DNA of 64,000 nt from Aquabacterium olei (GTDB taxonomy: Bacteria > Pseudomonadota > Gammaproteobacteria > Burkholderiales > Burkholderiaceae_C). Below the pieces are notes generated by a model, which had not been told where the DNA came from, did no database searches, and saw nothing but the letters and a program-made list of their open reading frames with translations. The DNA is taken from contig NZ_CP029210.1 of assembly GCF_003100395.1 (NCBI RefSeq), positions 3,472,001-3,536,000 on the forward strand, read 5' to 3'. The position numbers were made by a program, and so were the translations under genes. Of this stretch, positions 1 to 8,655 are shown in pieces (within the stretch, counting starts at the first letter, position 1; each line of letters starts with the position of its first letter).

Positions 1-159
1 GCCATCATTGAGCGATGTCAGGCTCTTGCCCGAGCTGCTTTTCATGTAGTTGAGGTACTGGTCCAGCGTGCCGTACAGCGTCACGTTGCTGGCCTGGGCC
101 TGCGCGCCGGCCGTGGTCAGCAGGGCTGCAGCGGCCAGGAAGGAATGTCGGAACTTCAT
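1..159 (-). CDS. Gram-negative porin, N-terminal fragment
   Basis: The first 53 residues of an outer-membrane porin are visible; the gene runs off the left edge. It begins with a signal peptide (Met-Lys-Phe-Arg, a hydrophobic Ala/Leu core, and an Ala-Gln-Ala cleavage region near residues 20-23). The mature start SNVTLYGTLDQYLNYMK is the typical opening of the Burkholderiales trimeric porin family, whose first beta strand reads VTLYG. An AGGAGA ribosome site sits just before the ATG at 159. It lies downstream of the binding-protein gene on the same strand with about 107 bases between, so it may be the last gene of the alicyclic-acid operon and provide outer-membrane entry. A 6-bp hairpin without a T run (249-265) separates the two, so full co-transcription is uncertain. 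Substrate specificity cannot be read from this fragment. Confidence 0.8.
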   Translation of the reverse strand, partial: MKFRHSFLAAAALLTTAGAQAQASNVTLYGTLDQYLNYMKSSSGKSLTSLNDG

Positions 160-266
160 GCTTGTCTCCTTTGTCTACGGCTCTTCGGGAAAACGGGGCA
201 CGGCGCCGGCGGGAATGACCCGTCGCGTTGCGTCGCGCCCCTAGTACTGGCTCACACAATGAGCCA

Positions 267-1448
267 TCACATCTTGCAAAGCGGCGAGGCGGGTGGGGTG
301 ATCGAGGCCGGGAAGGCCTGTTCGATCACCGGGCGCAGCACGCCATCGGCTACCTTCACGCGCGCCACATAGTTCGGAATCACCATCTGGTTGTCGGCCG
401 CACGCACGGCGGCCTTGCCGTACAGCGTGTCCACGGTGGCACCGCGCAGGGCCTTGGTCACCGCCTCGGGTTCGACGCTCCGGGCCAGCGCCACGCCCTG
501 GAACAGCACCATCGCCCCGTTGTAGGCCTGGCCTTCCGTGTCGGTGGGCAGCCGCTTGTGGCGGGCCTTGAAGGCCGCAACGAACGCTTGCGAAGCGGGC
601 GAGTCGATGTCCGGCGTGTAGCCGACATTGCCCGGCGTGCCCTCGAGCAGCCGGCCCGTGGCGTTGATGATGAAGTTGGACACCAGCGCGTGGCCGATCA
701 GCGGGGTCTTCAGGCCGAAGTCATTGGCCTGCTTGACGAAGTTGACGCCCCCCGAGACGTCGGCAAACCAGATGGCGTCGACGCCGGCGGCCTTGAGCTG
801 CTGGATGTAGGGGGCGTAGTCCTTGGTGCCCAGCGGCGCGAACAGCTTGAGGCTGACCTTCTTGCCCTGCGCCGTCACGGCCGCCTCGAACGACTTGGCC
901 GAATCCTGGCCCCACACATAGTCGGCCGCCAGGATGGCGAAGTTGCTGCCCTTGAGGCCCTTGACCCACTGGTTGATCATCGCCAGGTCCATGGCGTCCG
1001 AGTGGTTCGTCCGGATGAAGCGCGGGTTGCAGGCGTCGGCCGTCAGCTTGTCGGCCTTGGCCATGGTGCCGATGAAGGCGGCATCCCAGCGTGTCAGGTT
1101 CTGGCTGATGGCCAGCGAGATGGAGGAGGTGATGGGACCGAGGATGAACTTGTACCCCTCTCGGGTCAGTTTCTCGGCGGCACGGCGTCCGGCGTCCGGC
1201 GTGCCTTCATCGTCGCCTTCGGCCAGTTCGACCCGACGGCCATCGACACCGCCTCTGGCGTTCGCTTCCTCGACAGCGAACCGGATGCCGCTGATGACGT
1301 CGGCGCCCATGGTGGAAAAGCCGCCCGACTTCGATGCGACCAGGGCGATCTTCAGGGGCTCCCTGGCTTGCGCCATGGCCACGGTCGGCAGGCTGGCCAC
1401 CAGCACCACACCAGCCAGCAAACGGGTCATCTTCGTGTACTTGTTCAT
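267..1448 (-). CDS. Liv-type ABC transporter periplasmic substrate-binding protein
   Basis: A 393-residue type I periplasmic binding protein of the branched-chain amino acid (LivK/HAAT) family. It has a signal peptide with a hydrophobic core and Ala-Met-Ala-Gln-Ala cleavage region near residue 26. The mature start PLKIALVASKSGGFSTMGAD is the usual first strand of the Peripla_BP_6 fold. GGAGA precedes the ATG. It is the last of five liv genes that follow the cyclohexanecarboxylate genes on the same strand. Family members with this context often bind aromatic or other organic acids rather than amino acids, so an alicyclic acid such as cyclohexanecarboxylate is a reasonable ligand. That is inferred from gene order, not from identified binding residues. 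Confidence 0.9.
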   Translation of the reverse strand: MNKYTKMTRLLAGVVLVASLPTVAMAQAREPLKIALVASKSGGFSTMGADVISGIRFAVEEANARGGVDGRRVELAEGDDEGTPDAGRRAAEKLTREGYKFILGPITSSISLAISQNLTRWDAAFIGTMAKADKLTADACNPRFIRTNHSDAMDLAMINQWVKGLKGSNFAILAADYVWGQDSAKSFEAAVTAQGKKVSLKLFAPLGTKDYAPYIQQLKAAGVDAIWFADVSGGVNFVKQANDFGLKTPLIGHALVSNFIINATGRLLEGTPGNVGYTPDIDSPASQAFVAAFKARHKRLPTDTEGQAYNGAMVLFQGVALARSVEPEAVTKALRGATVDTLYGKAAVRAADNQMVIPNYVARVKVADGVLRPVIEQAFPASITPPASPLCKM

Positions 1449-1519
1449 CTCGGTCTCCTCGTCTCAAACAACGTCTGCCGGATGCGGCCCGGCCGCCGAT
1501 TCACCGCGCGTGAAGGCGC

Positions 1520-2224
1520 TCACACCATCACGTGGGATTCCAGGTCTTCAAGGCATTCGCGCGTGTTGTCCACACGCCCTTCGGCCACGACCGCGCCCTT
1601 GGCCATGGCCAGGTAGCGGTGCGCCACCCGAGCCACCAGGCTCATGTTTTGCTCGATCAGCAGCAGGGCCGTGCCTTGGTCGGCGACCTGATTGAAGATG
1701 TCGGCAAGCTGGTCGACGATGACCGGCGCGAGCCCTTCTGTCGGCTCGTCCAGCAGGATCAGATCGGGGTTGGCCATGAGCGCGCGCCCCACGGCCAGCA
1801 TCTGCTGCTGGCCACCGGACAACGCCGTGCCCGAGGTGTGGGCGCGCTCCTTCAGGATCGGGAAGAGCTTGTAGATCTCGGCCACATGCCAGTGGCCCTT
1901 GCGTCCGGTGGCCGCCCCCAGCAACAGGTTCTCTTCCACGGTCAGGTTGGCGATGATGCGGCGGCCCTGTGGCACCACCACGATGCCGTGTTGTGCAGCC
2001 ATGTAGGCACGCGGCCTGTCGATCTGCTTGGGGCCGAAGTGGATGTGGCCCGCTTTCATCTGGGCAAGGCCCAGGATGGTGTTGACCACGGTGGTCTTGC
2101 CCACGCCGTTGCGGCCGATCAGGCCCACGCGCTCGCCGGCGTTCACGTGCAGGCTCAGGCTGTGGAGGATGTGCGCCGAGCCATAGTAGGACTGGACGCC
2201 TTGGAGGTTCAACAGAGCGCTCAT
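1520..2224 (-). CDS. livF: Liv-type ABC transporter ATP-binding protein LivF
   Basis: A 234-residue cytoplasmic ATPase of the high-affinity branched-chain amino acid transporter type. Visible motifs are Walker A GRNGVGKTT near residue 37, the signature ALSGGQQQMLAVGRALM, Walker B LILLDEPTEGLAP and the H-loop region LLLIEQN, where Glu-Gln replaces the usual His as is common in LivF. Its start overlaps the end of livG by four bases (ATGA), indicating translational coupling. It should pair with LivG and the permeases LivH and LivM. Because it sits in the cyclohexanecarboxylate operon it probably powers uptake of that acid or a relative (inference). Confidence 0.92.
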   Translation of the reverse strand: MSALLNLQGVQSYYGSAHILHSLSLHVNAGERVGLIGRNGVGKTTVVNTILGLAQMKAGHIHFGPKQIDRPRAYMAAQHGIVVVPQGRRIIANLTVEENLLLGAATGRKGHWHVAEIYKLFPILKERAHTSGTALSGGQQQMLAVGRALMANPDLILLDEPTEGLAPVIVDQLADIFNQVADQGTALLLIEQNMSLVARVAHRYLAMAKGAVVAEGRVDNTRECLEDLESHVMV

Positions 2225-2940
2225 GCGGTGCTCCCGAGGTAGGCTTCACGGACGCGCGGGTTGGCGCGGACTTCGGCGGGGGCGCCCTGGGCGATCACGC
2301 GGCCCAGTTCGAACACTGTGATGACGTCGGAGATGCCGAACACCACGTCCATGTCATGCTCGACCAGCAGCACCGACACATCCCACTTCGAGGTCAGCGC
2401 CTTCAGGTGCCTGGCCAGATCGTGCGACTCCTTGACGGACAGGCCCGCCATCGGCTCGTCCAGCATCAGCACCTGCGGGCGGCCCACCAGAGCCAGTGCC
2501 AGATCGAGTCGGCGTTGCTCGCCGTAGCCCAGGTCCTCGGCCACGATGTGGCCCAGGCGGTCCAGGTCCAGCTCCCTGAGAACGGCCTCGGCGTCTTCGG
2601 CCGAGTTCTGCATGCCCATCTTGTAAGACGCCAGTTCGACCTGGGCGCGCACGGTCATGCCGTGAAAGATGGAGGTGCGCTGGAAGCTGCGCGACAGGCC
2701 GCGGGCGCGGCGCTCGACCGCCCCCAGGTGGCTCACGTCCTGACCCATCAGGGTCACCTTGCCCCGCGTGAGCGGACGGCGCCCGGTGATGGCATCGATC
2801 ACCGTGGACTTGCCCGCGCCGTTGGGGCCGATCAGGCCGCGGATCTGGCCCTTCTCCAGGGTCATGTCCACGCCGTCCAGGGCCTTCACCCCACCGTAGT
2901 GGATGGCCACATCCTGGGCCTGTAGAACGTACTGGCTCAT
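2221..2940 (-). CDS. livG: Liv-type ABC transporter ATP-binding protein LivG
   Basis: A 239-residue ABC ATPase of the LivG type. Walker A is GPNGAGKST near residue 37 and Walker B is VLMLDEPMAGLS. The segment LGYGEQRRLDLALAL stands where the LSGGQ signature lies, the usual LivG variant, and LLVEHDMDVVFGISD carries the H-loop histidine. It overlaps livF downstream by four bases and follows livM after 18 bases. It should form the heterodimeric motor with LivF. Nothing in the motifs suggests loss of activity. Confidence 0.92.
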   Translation of the reverse strand: MSQYVLQAQDVAIHYGGVKALDGVDMTLEKGQIRGLIGPNGAGKSTVIDAITGRRPLTRGKVTLMGQDVSHLGAVERRARGLSRSFQRTSIFHGMTVRAQVELASYKMGMQNSAEDAEAVLRELDLDRLGHIVAEDLGYGEQRRLDLALALVGRPQVLMLDEPMAGLSVKESHDLARHLKALTSKWDVSVLLVEHDMDVVFGISDVITVFELGRVIAQGAPAEVRANPRVREAYLGSTA

Positions 2941-2958
2941 GTGTGTCTCCTGTGGCGC

Positions 2959-3945
2959 TCAGTGGCTGATGGGTTGGTGCGCAGCACCGGCGGGTTTCTT
3001 GCCCTTGAAGGCCCGCTCGATGGCCCCGGTGATTCCGTCGGGCGAGAACACGATGACCGCGATCAGGGCCGCGCCGAAGATGGCGTTGCTGTGCGTGGCG
3101 TACTCACCGAGCAGATCCTTGAACAGGAAGTACACGATGGCACCGACGATCGGGCCGATCGGGCGCTTGAAGCCGCCCACCACCACCATCAACAAGGTGA
3201 TGGCCGAGACGCTCCAGTGCAGGGTCTCGGGCGAGACGAAGCCGGTGTTGAACGAAGACAGCAGACCCGCGATGCCGGTGACCACGCCGGAGATGGCGAA
3301 GATGGCGGCGCGGGGCACGGTGGTGGTGATGCCGATGAAGCGCGCGCGCTCTTCGTTGTCGCGGATGGCCTCGGTGATGGCCCCGAAGCGCGTGCGGATG
3401 ACCCACAGCAGCAGGCAGGTGACGACCACCATCAACACCCAGGCCACCATGAACAGCACGGCGGGCTTGAGCAGCACCGATTGCGAGAAGCCGAACACCT
3501 CATTGGGCCAGGCCACGCTCATGCCGTCGGTGCCGCCGGTCATGCCGGTGGCGCGGGTGGCCAGCAGGTAGGCCATCTGGCCAATGGCCAGGGTCAGCAT
3601 GCCGAAGGCAATGCCGGGCACGCGCACGATCACCAGGCCCATCAGAAAGCCCACCAGCGCCAGGCCACCGAGCACCGCAAAGACGGCGAGCTCGGCCGAC
3701 ATCCACTCCAGCTGCAAGATGACGCCCATGCCGTAACCGGCGGCACCGAAGAACAGGGCGTGTCCAAAGCTGACCAGGCCGTTCTGGCGCAGCAGAAAGC
3801 CCACGCCCAGGGCCGAGATGGCGTACACCACCGCCTGCGTGAACATCGCCAGCAGCGAGCCGGAGGTGACGAAGGTCATGATGACCACGCCCAGGATCAA
3901 GGTCAGCACCGACAGGACGCTGATGCGAGACATACTCATGTTCAT
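2959..3945 (-). CDS. livM: Liv-type ABC transporter permease LivM
   Basis: A 328-residue inner-membrane permease of the LivM type with about ten hydrophobic segments. The conserved GLVSFGHALFFGAAGYG segment is the family hallmark that lines the path. The start was set at the ATG at 3945 because a GGAG site lies six bases upstream and the next start signals (3939, 3933) are closer to the first membrane helix; a longer reading frame upstream overlaps livH and is not credible. It follows livH by 17 bases. It is expected to form the heterodimeric channel with LivH for the ligand bound by the downstream binding protein. Confidence 0.9.
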   Translation of the reverse strand: MNMSMSRISVLSVLTLILGVVIMTFVTSGSLLAMFTQAVVYAISALGVGFLLRQNGLVSFGHALFFGAAGYGMGVILQLEWMSAELAVFAVLGGLALVGFLMGLVIVRVPGIAFGMLTLAIGQMAYLLATRATGMTGGTDGMSVAWPNEVFGFSQSVLLKPAVLFMVAWVLMVVVTCLLLWVIRTRFGAITEAIRDNEERARFIGITTTVPRAAIFAISGVVTGIAGLLSSFNTGFVSPETLHWSVSAITLLMVVVGGFKRPIGPIVGAIVYFLFKDLLGEYATHSNAIFGAALIAVIVFSPDGITGAIERAFKGKKPAGAAHQPISH

Positions 3946-3962
3946 GTGGTTCTCCAGCTCGG

Positions 3963-4814
3963 TCAGGTGCGGCTGCCCATCAGGCCCGAGGGCTTCCAGA
4001 TCAGCACGACGATCATGAAGAGGAAGGGCAGCAGAACCGACACGCCAGGCAGGTAGACGGCGCCCAGGGCCTGCATCATCCCCAGCAGGATGGCGGCGAT
4101 GAAGGCCCCCGCCAGCGAGCCCAGCCCCCCGATCACGACGACGACGAAGGAGTCGATCAGCACGTCGGAGCTCATGTGCGGCGACAGCGACAGGAAGGGT
4201 CCGGCGACCACGCCGGCCAGACCGGCCAACGCGCTGCCCAGGCCCACCACCCCGGCACTCAGCATGTCGGTGTTGACGCCCTGCATCGAGGTGGTGACGG
4301 GCTCGGTCGAGGCGGCCCGCACGAACAGACCGACACGCGAGCAGCGCAGCCACACCGTCAGCCCGGCAGCCACGGCCAGCCCCGTGAACAGCACGGCGAT
4401 GCGATAGGCCGGCAGGTCATGACCAAAGACGGCCACCGAGCCATCGAGCAGCGTGGGCGTGAAGATCGAGTGATTGCCCTTCCCCCAGATGGCCACCACC
4501 AGGTCTTCCAGGATGAGCAGGAGGCCGAAGGTGACGAGCATCACATTGAGCGGCTCGCGGTCCTGCAGCAGGCGAAACCCGTAACGGTCGAGCAGCACAC
4601 CCACCCCGGCCATCAAGGCCGGCGCGACCACCAGGGCCACCCAGAAGTTGCTGTGGATGGCCACGGTGTAGCCCAGATAGGCGCCGAGCATGTAGAGCGC
4701 GCCGTGGGCGAAGTTCACCACGCGGCGCAAGCCATAGATCAGGGCAAGGCCCGAGCTCATCACGATGAGCAGGGCGCCATACACCAGCCCGTTGAACAGG
4801 TTGATGGTGAGCAT
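3963..4814 (-). CDS. livH: Liv-type ABC transporter permease LivH
   Basis: A 283-residue inner-membrane permease of the LivH type. The N-terminal stretch [20 protein letters not shown] and the following [18 protein letters not shown] are the family signature. The C-terminal region contains [19 protein letters not shown], also typical. AGGAGA lies just upstream of the ATG at 4814. It is the first of five transporter genes and follows etfA by about 105 bases, the largest internal gap in this part of the operon, so an extra internal promoter there is possible but none was identified. Confidence 0.92.
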   Translation of the reverse strand: MLTINLFNGLVYGALLIVMSSGLALIYGLRRVVNFAHGALYMLGAYLGYTVAIHSNFWVALVVAPALMAGVGVLLDRYGFRLLQDREPLNVMLVTFGLLLILEDLVVAIWGKGNHSIFTPTLLDGSVAVFGHDLPAYRIAVLFTGLAVAAGLTVWLRCSRVGLFVRAASTEPVTTSMQGVNTDMLSAGVVGLGSALAGLAGVVAGPFLSLSPHMSSDVLIDSFVVVVIGGLGSLAGAFIAAILLGMMQALGAVYLPGVSVLLPFLFMIVVLIWKPSGLMGSRT

Positions 4815-4919
4815 GTTTGTCTCCTCTCGAAAGCCTGGACATCGAGGTACAGGCGTGACCTGCCCCCCGGGTTGGAGACCCGGTGGAGCGGCAAGATGGA
4901 TGCGCGGGGAGCGCGGCGC

Positions 4920-5852
4920 TCAGAGCGCCTGGGTCAGGGCGGGCACGGCGGCAAACAGATCCGCCTCCAACCCGTAGTCGGCCACCTGGAAGATCGGGGC
5001 TTCCGGATCCTTGTTGATCGCGACGATCACCTTCGAGTCCTTCATGCCGGCCAGGTGCTGGATGGCGCCCGAGATGCCGGCCGCGACGTAGAGCTGCGGC
5101 GCCACGATCTTGCCGGTCTGGCCGACCTGCCAGTCGTTAGGGGCATAGCCGGCGTCCACCGCGGCGCGCGAAGCACCCAGGGCGGCACCGAGCTTGTCGG
5201 CCAGGGGCGTGAGGACCTCGTTGAACTTCTCGGACGAGCCCAGCGCGCGACCACCGGAGACGATGATCTTGGCAGCGGTCAGTTCGGGACGATCGTTCTT
5301 GGCGATCTCGCTGCCCTGGAAGGTGCTCAGGCCCGAATCGGCCACGGCGTCCACGGTGGTCACGGCGGCGCTGCCACCGGTGGCGGCTGCGGCGTCGAAG
5401 CCGGTGGTGCGCACGGTCAACACCTTCACGGCGTCGGCACTTTGCACGGTGGCCATCGCGTTGCCGGCATAGATGGGACGCTCGAAGGTGTCAGACGAGA
5501 TCACCTTGGTGACGTCACTGATCTGGGCCACGTCCAGGCGAGCGGCCACGCGCGGGGCCACGTTCTTGCCGCCAGCGGTGGCGGGGAACAGGATGTGGCT
5601 GTAGCTGGACGCCAGGCTCACGACCTGAGCCTTCACATTCTCGGCGAGGCCCTGGGCCAGGCTGGGGCCATCGGCATGGATGACTTTGGTGACGCCAGCG
5701 ATCTGAGCGGCCGCTGCGGCAGCAGCACCGGCATTGTGGCCAGCCACCAGCACATGCACGTCGCCACCGCAAGCGACGGCCGCAGTGACGGTGTTGAGGG
5801 TCGCGCCCTTGAGCAAGGCGTTGTCGTGTTCGGCAATGACGAGTGCGGTCAT
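4920..5852 (-). CDS. etfA: Electron transfer flavoprotein alpha subunit
   Basis: A 310-residue ETF alpha subunit. The N-terminal domain begins [20 protein letters not shown]. The C-terminal FAD-binding domain carries [33 protein letters not shown] and [20 protein letters not shown], all conserved in the family. GGAGA precedes the ATG at 5852. With EtfB it takes electrons from acyl-CoA dehydrogenases and passes them to ETF:quinone oxidoreductase, which is not in this window. Its place beside aliB and gcdH suggests it serves the cyclohexanecarboxyl-CoA and glutaryl-CoA dehydrogenation steps. It may be an extra copy beside a housekeeping ETF; that cannot be judged here. Confidence 0.95.
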   Translation of the reverse strand: MTALVIAEHDNALLKGATLNTVTAAVACGGDVHVLVAGHNAGAAAAAAAQIAGVTKVIHADGPSLAQGLAENVKAQVVSLASSYSHILFPATAGGKNVAPRVAARLDVAQISDVTKVISSDTFERPIYAGNAMATVQSADAVKVLTVRTTGFDAAAATGGSAAVTTVDAVADSGLSTFQGSEIAKNDRPELTAAKIIVSGGRALGSSEKFNEVLTPLADKLGAALGASRAAVDAGYAPNDWQVGQTGKIVAPQLYVAAGISGAIQHLAGMKDSKVIVAINKDPEAPIFQVADYGLEADLFAAVPALTQAL

Positions 5853-5875
5853 GTGTGTCTCCTCTTGGAACGGTC

Positions 5876-6625
5876 TCACAGGACCTTGGCGTCGTTCTTG
5901 AGCTTGTCGACCAGGGTGGCCACATCGGCCACCTTGATGCCGGCCGAGCGCACCGGGGGCTCGCTGACCTTGAGTGTCTTCAGGCGCGGGCTCACGTCCA
6001 CACCCAGGTCGGCCGGCTTGAAGGTGTCCAGCGGCTTCTTCTTGGCCTTCATGATGTTGGGCAGCGTGACATAGCGCGGCTCATTGAGGCGCAGGTCGGT
6101 CGTCACCACCGCGGGAATCGACAGCGACAGCGTTTCGGCGCCGCCATCGACTTCACGGGTCACCAGCAGCTTGTCGCCGTCCTTGGCAACCTTGGAGGCG
6201 AAGGTGGCTTGCGGCAGGTTGGCCAGCTCGGCCAGCATCTGACCGGTCTGGTTGCTGTCGTCATCGATGGCTTGCTTGCCGACGATGATCAGACCAGGCT
6301 GCTCCTTGTCCACGATCGCCTTGAGCAGCTTGGCCACGGCCAGGGGCTGCAGCTCGGCGTCGCTCTCGACCAGGATGGCACGGTCCGCGCCGATGGCCAG
6401 CGCGGTTCGCAGGACTTCCTGGCACTGGGCCACACCGCAGGACACGGCCACCACTTCGGTGACGATGCCCTGCTCTTTCAGGCGCACGGCCTCTTCGACG
6501 GCGATTTCGTCAAAGGGGTTCATGCTCATCTTGACGTTGGCGATGTCCACGCCGCTCTGGTCGGCCTTGACACGGACCTTGACGTTGTAGTCGACCACGC
6601 GCTTGACGGCGACAAGTGCTTTCAT
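5876..6625 (-). CDS. etfB: Electron transfer flavoprotein beta subunit
   Basis: A 249-residue ETF beta subunit opening [20 protein letters not shown]. It has the family signature for the AMP and docking regions: [18 protein letters not shown], and the recognition-loop stretch [19 protein letters not shown]. It is translated just before etfA with 23 bases between. The pair lies downstream of gcdH and upstream of the liv genes in one run of minus-strand genes. Length and motifs are complete. Confidence 0.95.
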   Translation of the reverse strand: MKALVAVKRVVDYNVKVRVKADQSGVDIANVKMSMNPFDEIAVEEAVRLKEQGIVTEVVAVSCGVAQCQEVLRTALAIGADRAILVESDAELQPLAVAKLLKAIVDKEQPGLIIVGKQAIDDDSNQTGQMLAELANLPQATFASKVAKDGDKLLVTREVDGGAETLSLSIPAVVTTDLRLNEPRYVTLPNIMKAKKKPLDTFKPADLGVDVSPRLKTLKVSEPPVRSAGIKVADVATLVDKLKNDAKVL

Positions 6626-6653
6626 GTTGTTGTGCTCCGATGCGGGGTGAGAA

Positions 6654-7847
6654 TCAGAAAGCGGCCGAGCCGGTGATCGCACGGCCCAGAATCAGGGCGT
6701 GGATGTCGTGCGTGCCTTCGTAGGTGTTGACCACCTCGAGGTTGACGAGATGGCGTGCCACACCGAACTCGTCGGAGATGCCGTTGCCGCCCATCATGTC
6801 GCGCGCGAGGCGGGCGATGTCGAGCGCCTTGCCACAGCTGTTGCGCTTCATGATCGAGGTCACCTCCACCGGTGCCTGGCCAGCATCCTTCAGGCGCCCC
6901 AGGGCCAGGCAGCCCTGCAGGCCCAGCGTGATCTCGGTCAGCATGTCGGCCAGCTTCTTCTGGATCAACTGGTTGGCCGCCAGCGGCTTGCCGAACTGCT
7001 TGCGGTCCATCACGTACTGGCGGGCCCGGCTGTAGCAGTCTTCGGCGGCCCCCAGCGCCCCCCAGGAGATGCCGTAGCGTGCGCTGTTCAGGCAAGTGAA
7101 GGGCCCCTTCAGACCCCGCACGGTGGGAAAGGCGTTCTCTTCGGGCACGAACACCTCGTCCATCACGATCTCACCGGTGATGGAGGCCCGCAGACCGACC
7201 TTGCCATGGATGGCGGGCGCACTCAGTCCCTTCCAGCCCTTCTCGAGGATGAAGCCGCGGATGGCGTCCTTGCCGTCTTCATTGCACTGCGCCCAGACCA
7301 CGAACACGTCGGCGATCGGCGAGTTCGAGATCCACATCTTCGAGCCGCTGAGCTTGTAGCCGCCTCCCACCTTGGTGGCGCGGGTGATCATGCTGCCGGG
7401 GTCCGAGCCGTGGTTGGGTTCGGTCAGACCGAAGCAGCCGATGTACTCGCCGGTGCACAGCTTGGGCAGGTACTTCTTCTTCTGCGCTTCGGTGCCGAAC
7501 TCGTTGATCGGGACCATGACCAGCGAGTGCTGCACGCTCATCATCGAACGGTAGCCCGAGTCGATGCGCTCGACCTCGCGGGCCACAAGCCCATAGGAAA
7601 CGTAGTTCAGGCCGGAGCCGCCGTACTCGGTGGGGATGGTCACGCCCAGCAGGCCGAGCTCCCCCATCTCGCGGAAGATCGATGCATCCGTCTGCTCGTT
7701 GCGGAAGGCGTTGAGCACGCGCGGAGCCAGCCTGTCCTGACAGTAGGCGCGGGCGGCATCGCGCACGGCGCGTTCATCGTCGGTCAGCTGCTGGTCCAGC
7801 AGCAGGGGATCATCCCATTGGAAGGTGGCTTTGGTGGAAGAAGACAT
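6654..7847 (-). CDS. gcdH: Glutaryl-CoA dehydrogenase (decarboxylating), copy in the bad/ali operon
   Basis: A 397-residue flavin acyl-CoA dehydrogenase closely resembling glutaryl-CoA dehydrogenases. It converts glutaryl-CoA to crotonyl-CoA and CO2 with electrons passing to ETF. Arg100 in GYRSMMSVQ matches the arginine that holds the substrate carboxylate in the human enzyme, and Glu377 in [16 protein letters not shown] is the catalytic base. [12 protein letters not shown] and the C-terminal [14 protein letters not shown] are also typical. AGGA precedes the ATG. A second copy sits in the pim operon at 20611-21804 and agrees over most of its length. A related dicarboxyl-CoA substrate is possible, but the key residues argue for glutaryl-CoA. 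Confidence 0.88.
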   Translation of the reverse strand: MSSSTKATFQWDDPLLLDQQLTDDERAVRDAARAYCQDRLAPRVLNAFRNEQTDASIFREMGELGLLGVTIPTEYGGSGLNYVSYGLVAREVERIDSGYRSMMSVQHSLVMVPINEFGTEAQKKKYLPKLCTGEYIGCFGLTEPNHGSDPGSMITRATKVGGGYKLSGSKMWISNSPIADVFVVWAQCNEDGKDAIRGFILEKGWKGLSAPAIHGKVGLRASITGEIVMDEVFVPEENAFPTVRGLKGPFTCLNSARYGISWGALGAAEDCYSRARQYVMDRKQFGKPLAANQLIQKKLADMLTEITLGLQGCLALGRLKDAGQAPVEVTSIMKRNSCGKALDIARLARDMMGGNGISDEFGVARHLVNLEVVNTYEGTHDIHALILGRAITGSAAF

Positions 7848-7865
7848 GGTGTGATCCTTGAGGGT

Positions 7866-8648
7866 TCAACGGTGCTGGAACACCGGTTTGCGCTTGCCCA
7901 GGAAGGCGTGCATGCCTTCGCGGGCGTCGTCGGTGGCGAAGCGTGCATACAGCTCGCGACGCTCGAAGCCGATGCCTTCGGCGAGGGAAGATTCCCAGGC
8001 ACGGTTGACACAGGCCTTGATGCTCATGACAGCGGGCAGCGAGAAGCCGGCGATGGTGGTGGCCACGGCCATGGCCTCGTCCATCAGCCGCTCGGGCGTG
8101 ACCACACGCGAGACCAGCCCGTCGCGCTCGGCCTCGTGGGCGTCGAGCATGCGTCCAGTCAGGCACAGGTCCATGGCCTTGGCCTTGCCGATGGCCCGCG
8201 GCAGGCGCTGCGTGCCCCCGGCGCCCGGCAGCACCGCCAGCTTGACTTCGGGCAGCCCGAATCGGGCGGATTCGGCCGCGATGACGATGTCGCACGCCAG
8301 CGCCAGTTCGCAACCGCCGCCCAGTGCAAAGCCGGCCACGGCGGCAATCACCGGCTTGCGCACCTGGCGGATGGTTTCCCAGTTGCGGGTCACGAACTGG
8401 TCGCGCACCACGTCCTGGTAGGTCCAGTCGGCCATGGCGGCGATGTCGGCACCGGCGGCAAACGCCTTGTCGTTGCCGGTGACCACGATGGCGCCGATGC
8501 CCTCGTCACGGTCGAAGGCCAGCAAGGCCTCGCCCAGGGCGCTCATCAGGGCGTCGTTGAGCGCATTCATCTGCGCCGGGCGGTTCAGGGTGATGAGCGC
8601 GACACGGCCGTGCGTCGCAGTGAGGATGGGGCGTTCGAGCTGACTCAT
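7866..8648 (-). CDS. badK: Cyclohex-1-ene-1-carboxyl-CoA hydratase (BadK-type)
   Basis: A 260-residue crotonase-fold hydratase. Both catalytic glutamates of enoyl-CoA hydratases are present: Glu114 in GGGCELA and Glu134 in FGLPEVKL, with the usual spacing of 20. The start at 8648 is chosen because GAGG lies about six bases upstream. In Rhodopseudomonas palustris badK is in badHIaliABbadK and adds water to cyclohex-1-ene-1-carboxyl-CoA to give 2-hydroxycyclohexane-1-carboxyl-CoA. Here the gene order badH, badI, aliB, aliA, badK places it in the same set. By sequence alone it is a general enoyl-CoA hydratase; the specific role rests on context. Confidence 0.82.
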   Translation of the reverse strand: MSQLERPILTATHGRVALITLNRPAQMNALNDALMSALGEALLAFDRDEGIGAIVVTGNDKAFAAGADIAAMADWTYQDVVRDQFVTRNWETIRQVRKPVIAAVAGFALGGGCELALACDIVIAAESARFGLPEVKLAVLPGAGGTQRLPRAIGKAKAMDLCLTGRMLDAHEAERDGLVSRVVTPERLMDEAMAVATTIAGFSLPAVMSIKACVNRAWESSLAEGIGFERRELYARFATDDAREGMHAFLGKRKPVFQHR

Positions 8649-8655
8649 GCGCACC

